From Cyanoderma ruficeps (taxonomy: Eukaryota; Chordata; Aves; Passeriformes; Timaliidae), in assembly GCA_008694505.1 (NCBI GenBank), contig VZDJ01007747.1:2383390-2447389 (forward strand): a stretch of DNA of 64,000 nucleotides, in the 5' to 3' direction. Both the position numbers and the translations under genes were made by a program. The notes under the pieces were generated by a model. That model was given only the letters and a program-made list of their open reading frames with translations, did not search any database and was not told where the DNA came from. This document shows positions 57,650 to 64,000 of the stretch, piece after piece (position 1 is the first letter of the stretch; every line of letters begins with the position of its first letter).

Positions 57650-59670
57650 CTGTAAAGACAAAGAAATAAAACCGAAGCAAGCCATAAATTAACATGACTT
57701 AATTATCCCAGGCAGTGGAAGAGCAGTCTGTTGCAGAAAAGCCAGTGTTCACAATGTATTCAAAACCAAGATGAAAGAGCTGATGACTTTTAACATATTA
57801 CCAGTTACTGCAGTATTTAAAGGTATAGTTGACATGCAAACATTTGCAGGTTTAATCTTCCAGTTTCCTGTTGCTCCACTGTGACGTTAATTCCAAAAGA
57901 GCCAAGGGTAAAACCCCCACATCAGGGCTGCTGAGCCAAGTTTGCAGTTTTATACATGAATGCACATTAAACTACATTACCCATTAGGGTTAAGTGTTTA
58001 CCTGACCTTTGCTCTGGTCCATAAAGCCTGATGCTTAGCTTGCTCTAAGCCCTTACTTGCTTACGATATGAGCTTAATGCAGCACTCTAAAGCTGAGGCT
58101 TCATCCTGCAATGCACAGCAACATCAACAACTCATGTTTCTGTAATTATTCCCCCAACAGAGATCCTTGCACTTGTTCAACAAAACAATCTGACTCTCAA
58201 TGAGGAAAGAGCTTGGACTCCAATCTTTCAAACCCATATATACATTGCCTATCTTGAAACCTATGTGATTAATTCATCCTTGTGAGTAATGTTGCCAGAA
58301 CAGAGGTCTTGGAGAGTAAATATGTATTTCCCCAGTATCAAAAATGGGGTCCCACCATTTTATTCACACACTTTAGAGACTGCTAAGCTGAAACAGAGGG
58401 AACATTAAGATTCTTATTTCATTTACTTTGCTTAATGAGTCACTGCAGAGTGCCTGACCTACTTCTGCAGTACAACTAATGAGGAAATGTGAGTTATATA
58501 GCTGATTTACTGTTAAACATCTTGGATACATAACCTATTAGACTTAAGAGGAATAGTAATGTTACCTTCAAATTGGGAATGTCTCAAGTTTTTTATTAAT
58601 TCCAGTAATGCTATGCTATGGAGTAGGGTCTACCAACTGCATTTATCTAGTAGATCGAGCATTTTGGATTTTAGAGAAATATTTCCATTCAAAAAAGGTC
58701 AGTTTCTAAGCCTGCTTTCTTAATTCAGGGCCATGTTCAGGAGTCTATCTTCAACTGCCTCCTCATTCAGAGCTCTTGGACAATAATCTAACCTAAAGAT
58801 AAAATTTAATGACCAGAGTCTTCAACAAAGTAGTTGAGATGACTGAACATCTTTGTTCTGAACACTTTTGCTAGAAGTGTGTGTTTAAATGTACACCGTT
58901 TAAAAGTATAAATGCAAATACATAAAAGTATAAATGCAAATACATAAACATAAAAGATGAGAATATAAATATACAAACATAAATATACAAGAATATAAAA
59001 ATCAAACTAATATAAAAATAAAAATTCAGATATAAATATATATATATGAATAAACAGAAACATGTAAGTACACATAAAATATACAAAAATATAAATAAAG
59101 TCCTTCAACTTCATTTCCTTCTCCTGAGTTGCAATCAAAACACAACACCAAAGATAGAAGATGCATTCAATGAAAAAACAGGCTTGGGGACTCTTATCAT
59201 TAAAGGGAAATAAAGAAGCAAATTTAAATAACAGTCTTGGAGCCAGATGTGCCAGAACAGTGACTCTGTTGTCAATGAAGTGACAGCCTTACACTGAGTG
59301 CAGACAGCACCTGCTCTCCCACCCTGCTCTGAACCTTCCTTCACTCCTTGATGCACAAACCTAGAATACCTTCGAGAGCTCAACACGAGCTCAGATTTAT
59401 GGAGCCAAAGCTGCATCTTAGTAATTTCCCTTCCTCTACAGAGAGATTTATTTTTTGTAGCTGTGTTCTTCCCCACTAACCAGAGCGATCAGGGTGTCAC
59501 AAAAGCACACGCACAAATGGGGATGGGTATGTGGGGAGGTGAATGATTTGCTCTTGCCCTAGTGCGAACTCCTAGTGCAGGAGATAACCCTGTGGTGTCT
59601 GGGTGATGCTGGCAGAGCATCCTCACACTCTGTGGGAAGCCTCCCGCCCATGCCTCCCTGGCTCACTCAC
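57650..59670 (-). other. SLC20A2: SLC20A2 intron with AT-rich tandem repeat
   Basis: A 2.0-kb intron. Bases 58902-59100 are AT-rich and start with a perfect 22-bp tandem duplication. No exon is recognised. Confidence 0.85.
58902..59100. repeat. AT-rich tandem and low-complexity tract
   Basis: Two perfect tandem copies of a 22-base unit containing GTATAAATGCAAATACAT lie at 58902-58923 and 58924-58945. After them the sequence decays into ATAAATATACAA-like units and a TATATATATA stretch. The frame across it is a low-complexity Tyr/Phe/Leu-rich shadow. Confidence 0.85.
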
Positions 59671-59767
59671 CTGGTGCCCCAGTGTACATGATGGAAAACA
59701 CGTTAATAGCTATGGTAGCAGCATAAAACACCGGGAGTGCGCGGAGACCATTGGGCACAGGGTCTTC
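59671..59767 (-). CDS. SLC20A2: SLC20A2 exon (residues 173-205)
   Basis: This 97-base exon starts in phase 0 and encodes [18 protein letters not shown] through SIMYTGAP, plus the first base of Val205. [16 protein letters not shown] is a conserved PiT block leading into a membrane segment (about residues 190-203). The acceptor is TTCTATGCAG and the donor is CCAG|GTGAGT. Confidence 0.96.
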
Positions 59768-61753
59768 CTGCATAGAAACCATGAGAAAAAGGAAATGTTA
59801 GTAGGATTTCACACCAGATTCACGTCAGCATGAACCTCCATGCAGAAAACACGTGCTCCCAAGTCAGTGCCAGGCAGGTGGAGTTTTTGGATGTTGAGGA
59901 AAGGATCCCGCTTGGTTACACCCAAATCCACAATGCTGGTCCTGGCAAGTACCAGCACTCTGGGGGAGCTTGACACTGTCAGTGGGAACCTGGGATTTAT
60001 GTTATACTTTCCCGTCAGCTGCTGAGTGACCCGGGGGCAGGTTTCTTTCTGCAAGTGTGTTCTTACTTATTTAATGTCCAAGATGAGGAGTCCTTTTCAC
60101 TTACCATGACTGAAGGGTGACAAGCATGAGAGGGCTTTGATGTTTCAGACCAGTGCAACAAGCACCAGTACAATGCATCCATCTCAAAACCATATCCCTA
60201 AGCTCCCACTTCCTGCCAGCTAGCAGAAATCTCTGAAATTTCAAGTGTCTGGCTGTATTTAACAGGTAACACACACCAAGTGAGCAGGCAATGTTTAGCA
60301 TGGCACTGTGTCTGCTGCCCACTGTAGTACTCTCGGCACCCACAAGGAAAGCCTGAGCTGATGGCGCAGCGGAAATGCACCAAGTGAGCCACGGACAAAG
60401 CCTTTGTGAGGGACTCTTTTGGCCTTTTGAGGGGCTCCACGTGTTTGCAAAGAGCCTGGCAAAGCTGAGGACTAGCTAATGTGGTTTTATTTCTTTCTGC
60501 CATGAGCTAGAAAAGGGAACTGAGAAAAGGCTGTGGCTGCCCTGTGCTGTGCCCCATCCCCAAGCATGATGCAGATGGGCTGTACCTGCAGGACCAGCTG
60601 CTATTCACAGACACCCCCAGCCAAGGCATGGAGCCCTATAGCAGGCCACAGACTCACAAGTTAAAAAGCTGCTCTCTTTTCATGCATGCACTCAAATCAC
60701 TACCTGCTTATGTGAGAAGCTCTACAGATCTTACTGCTTTGTGCATGGCACAGACAAAAGTTGGGAGGCAATTTCCTTAACCTGAACTTTTTCTGCCTCT
60801 TGACTGCTTAAGTATGTGGCTTTAATACCAGAGTTCACATGATTTTGATGGCTAATTTCTTAGGTTGCTAGGCTTTAAACACAATAGTGGAACCTTTCCT
60901 TATTTTTTATGCAACTTGAGTTATTTTTTTATTCAAAGCTGAATCTGATCAAATCTATCATCTGTTTTTATCACTGACATTTATTTAGAGCAGAAATAAA
61001 GAACGATGAAGCTGAGGTTACAGGTGGTGCTATTTATAGCAAAAGAATTAATCCCTCATCTATTTAAGTTGCCTGTATAACTGCTAATATAGTGTCCCTT
61101 ATTTTAGGTCACTGTCACGCATTGCACTTCCCCATTTTAGCAAGTTGAATGATGTGAGAGAAATGGGAAAGGCAGATAAAAGTGTTCAGGCTTCCAGTTC
61201 ATGCTGGGTAGCAAGCAAGTCATCTTTTGCACTGGAGACACATGAATTGATGTTACCTCAGGTCACTAAAACCCATTGATTCAGTTTTCTTTAAAATCTA
61301 CAAAATAGGCGGATGCCCATCTTCTAGTGTCTAATGTGCTGGAAAACCAAGGCTTAAAATTTCACAACTTTAAAATACCAATTAGAGTATTTCCAAGGGA
61401 GGACTGTTCTGTTTAAATTACAGTCAGAACAGCTATTGTGAGGCTAGGTCAATGCCAGCAAGCTTGTACCAATATAGAAGCAGCCTCAATGTACCATCCT
61501 CTGACCAAACAGAATATACAATATTAATTATCACATAGCACCTTCTAAGCCTCAAATACTTGTCAAATTACTTACTGTGAGCTTTCAGAACTGCTAAGAG
61601 CAAATATAACTCAAATGGTTATTAAAAAGATGACTGGTCTCCTGTCCAAAAAGAAGTCAAAAACTTTCAACTCTGGAAATGCCAGCACTCAAATGGGAGG
61701 CTAAAACACAACCCTCATACTAAGCGCTCATTATAATAGTGAGATTACTTTAC
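59768..61753 (-). other. SLC20A2: SLC20A2 intron
   Basis: A 2.0-kb intron with donor GTAAAG at its upstream end. I see no exon, RNA gene or recognisable mobile element in it. Confidence 0.85.
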
Positions 61754-61839
61754 CTTGTTTAAAATGAAGAATCTGATCAGCACAAAGAGGATTCCAGACA
61801 TCAAACCAGATAACAGTGGGGAAATAAACCAAGAGGCAA
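61754..61839 (-). CDS. SLC20A2: SLC20A2 exon (residues 144-172)
   Basis: This 86-base exon completes Val144 and encodes [18 protein letters not shown] through RFFILNK, ending in phase 0. It is one membrane segment (about residues 145-165) followed by a short basic stretch. The WFISPLLSG motif is typical of the PHO4/PiT family. The acceptor is TCAACACAG and the donor is AAG|GTAAAG. Confidence 0.96.
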
Positions 61840-63052
61840 CTGTGTTGAAGAAAGAATGAAACTTGAAATAAACAGTATTCTTGCATAATAGTTAAGTACA
61901 TTGTTAATGAGCAACAAATTTAAAACAGTTCTTGTACAAATGGAATGAATGTTCTGTATGTTTACTTACAACTGGTGCAACTCAATGTCCACCGACACTC
62001 ATGAAAGTCAAAGTAATGCTAGGCACCACTGGAAACAACAGCCAAAGCATTTCCTGCTAATCTTGCAAGTTTAGCAATCAAACTCATCAGAAAAGTTTCT
62101 TGTAGTTTGAATCAGAGTAGACCAAGAAAGCACTGTGATGTCCTAATCACCATGACCACGAATGTTGCAAACAAGTGGAAAGCAATTGCATCTAGCAGCA
62201 TGCCATGCTGCTCCCAGAGTAAGTCTCGAGTTCCAAAATGCCACAGAAGCATCAACTACAATGTATGATGCCTGTACATTTTCTGCAGGACAGCACTGTA
62301 AGTGTCCAGGACTGATTTAACTGAAGTAGGTGGGAAAGCTCCCACTGATTTCAATAAAACCGGATTAGGGTAGCACTCTGGAAATCTCATCCACAGTGAT
62401 TTATTGTTTGCAGCACGGTTAACATTGATTCTGCTGTCACTGAAAACTCTTTTACTATTGACAGAATTTAAAAATATACATGTATTCCTAAAGTTCTAAT
62501 ATATTACCATGCCTTCAGCATAAAAGCCTTTTAATAGAGACTTTAGGCTGTACCTCGAGTTCCAAATGCCTCCAATACAATAGCAAAACCCTCCATCACG
62601 TCCCTGCTTGGATGTGCCACTGATCTTGGCAACGGGAAGATGTGAGTTAAACATGCTGTATGCCCTGAAGGTGATGGGTGGAGAAACATGACTGTGGGCA
62701 TTCACATGATAGCATTCACATTGTTGAGAGCCAGAACAGGGTAGTATGAGCTGCCACAAAAAGAATTAGAAGAGGAGGAATGTCACCTTGAAGCATGTTT
62801 CTTGAGGGAGACAATGTGTCCCAAGCTTACCACTGAGGAAGTACAACTTTTGTCTTACCCCTTGCTCCACTGGAGACACACTGCAGCCCTCAATGAACAT
62901 GGCACCAGTGCATTTTCTGAATGACACGACTGGGGTGGAAAATAAATTAATGAGGGAGTGCTATCAGCACAAAGCAGATTTCTGGGAATGTTTTCCACAG
63001 GCAGCACGCACTGTTTCACATACCCTCACAAATAAAAGGAGACAGCACTTAC
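61840..63052 (-). other. SLC20A2: SLC20A2 intron
   Basis: A 1.2-kb intron with donor GTAAGT at its upstream end. No exon or mobile element is recognised. Confidence 0.85.
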
Positions 63053-63193
63053 CAATCTTGACAAGCTGCATCCACTGGACACCCTGCGTGCCAATTGCCA
63101 CCAGAGAAAATCCAATCGTAGCACCTACAATGCAATGGGTCCCTGATATTGGGAGTTTCAAGAACGATGCAATTAGCTGCCAAACAGCAGAAC
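63053..63193 (-). CDS. SLC20A2: SLC20A2 second coding exon (residues 97-144)
   Basis: This 141-base exon completes Gly97 and encodes [18 protein letters not shown] through QWMQLVKI, with one base of Val144. It carries the N-terminal family motif [11 protein letters not shown], the partner of the C-terminal [11 protein letters not shown], and two membrane segments (about residues 97-106 and 109-129). The acceptor is TTGTTCCTAG and the donor is ATTG|GTAAGT. It is the most 5' SLC20A2 exon in the window. Numbering assumes 96 complete codons in the exon outside the window. Confidence 0.96.
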
Positions 63194-64000
63194 CTAGGAA
63201 CAAATGAGCCATATGGTATAAACAACAACAACAACAATAATGTAACACAGAAAATTCTTTGCCATGTGCCCACATTCTTTTAGAAATGCTGCCTACACTC
63301 CTCATGCATAAGAGAGACCTTCTAAAGAGAGTTTTGTTCCTGTTCTGTCTCCAGAAGCAGATACTAAGACAGTTTAATAGCAGCTTTGAATGCTACATCT
63401 TACTTATGACTGTTTATGACTAACAGCTCCCTACAATTCACGACAGTTCTGCTTTCAGTATTTACAGCCTGTCTGATTAAGTACACAAACTGCTCCCAGT
63501 GTGCATCAAGCTCAGAAAACCTCATTCCTGAGAGCTGATGCTGGAAGCCTCCAGGTGATCAGCATGAGCACTCACCATTTCACTAGTGAACTACCCATGC
63601 TCCTAAACTTGGATACTACCAGAGAAAGGTTCAAATTGTGGGACAGAGAGATTTTACACTTCATTTCAGTGATACACAGCCATCCAGTCCTCTATAGGAA
63701 AAATGGACTGAGGAAAGAATAAGAATCTCTCCTTAAGAAAGAATAATAACCTCTCACTGCCTTCATCTGCAGCTCATTGTTGCACTGGAAAAATTCAAGA
63801 CTGCTGAAAAGGCTTATGTTAGTCATGGAGAAGCCAAAAGATACCCCTGGCATAACAAGATAAGTTCCCCTAACTAAGGGACAGTGCTAAATGGTCTATA
63901 AAGTAAATGCTACATCTGGTGTTCCGACAAGACATCCAGGAAGGATGTTGGCCAAGAGTGCAGGGGGAAAAAAAGTACCCCAAGCACCTGTTCCAGGAGT
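63194..64000 (-). other. SLC20A2: SLC20A2 intron, incomplete
   Basis: The intron upstream of the residue 97-144 exon, cut by the window edge. It begins on the + strand with a short (AAC)n run at 63220-63238. The first coding exon, with the start codon and the N-terminal GANDVANS motif, is not seen here. Confidence 0.85.

Overview
This is a vertebrate nuclear window, almost certainly from a bird and probably a songbird. The bird call rests on a CR1 LINE fragment (about 8800-9088) and two shorter CR1 3' ends. The songbird suggestion rests on a tRNA-Ile-headed, CR1-tailed SINE (28291-28430) with the architecture of TguSINE1 of zebra finch. Coding density is very low, and nearly all open frames are chance frames in introns or intergenic DNA.

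Two genes can be supported, and they point towards each other. On the + strand is the last coding exon of FAM241A (12895-13140), followed by a long 3'UTR that plausibly ends near 16668. Its first exon lies before base 1, so bases 1-12894 are intron. On the - strand is SLC20A2 (PiT-2, a sodium-phosphate cotransporter). Nine coding exons run from 63193 down to the stop codon at 37323, with a 3'UTR that probably continues to about 35815. The exon holding the start codon and about the first 96 residues lies beyond base 64000. All nine exons have GT-AG borders and compatible phases. They encode residues 97-652, which matches the 652-residue human protein in length and keeps the transport residues Asp506 and Glu575. 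The gene looks intact.

Layout: 1-12894, FAM241A intron with a chain of AT-rich palindromes near 595-680 and a CR1 copy; 12895-16668, FAM241A terminal exon and 3'UTR with a C-rich and a G-rich tract; 16669-35814, intergenic, holding a terminal-inverted-repeat element, a possible solo LTR, the SINE and a 34-bp minisatellite in 103-bp triplets; 35815-63193, SLC20A2, whose largest intron carries a 457-bp direct duplication; 63194-64000, SLC20A2 intron.

The two genes have no known functional link: FAM241A is a small membrane protein of unknown role and SLC20A2 moves phosphate across the plasma membrane. Their tail-to-tail adjacency differs from the human map as I remember it (FAM241A at 4q25, SLC20A2 at 8p11.21). 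I found no new biological system. The most unusual items are repeat structures and this gene adjacency. All similarity statements come from recognition by eye, not from a database search.
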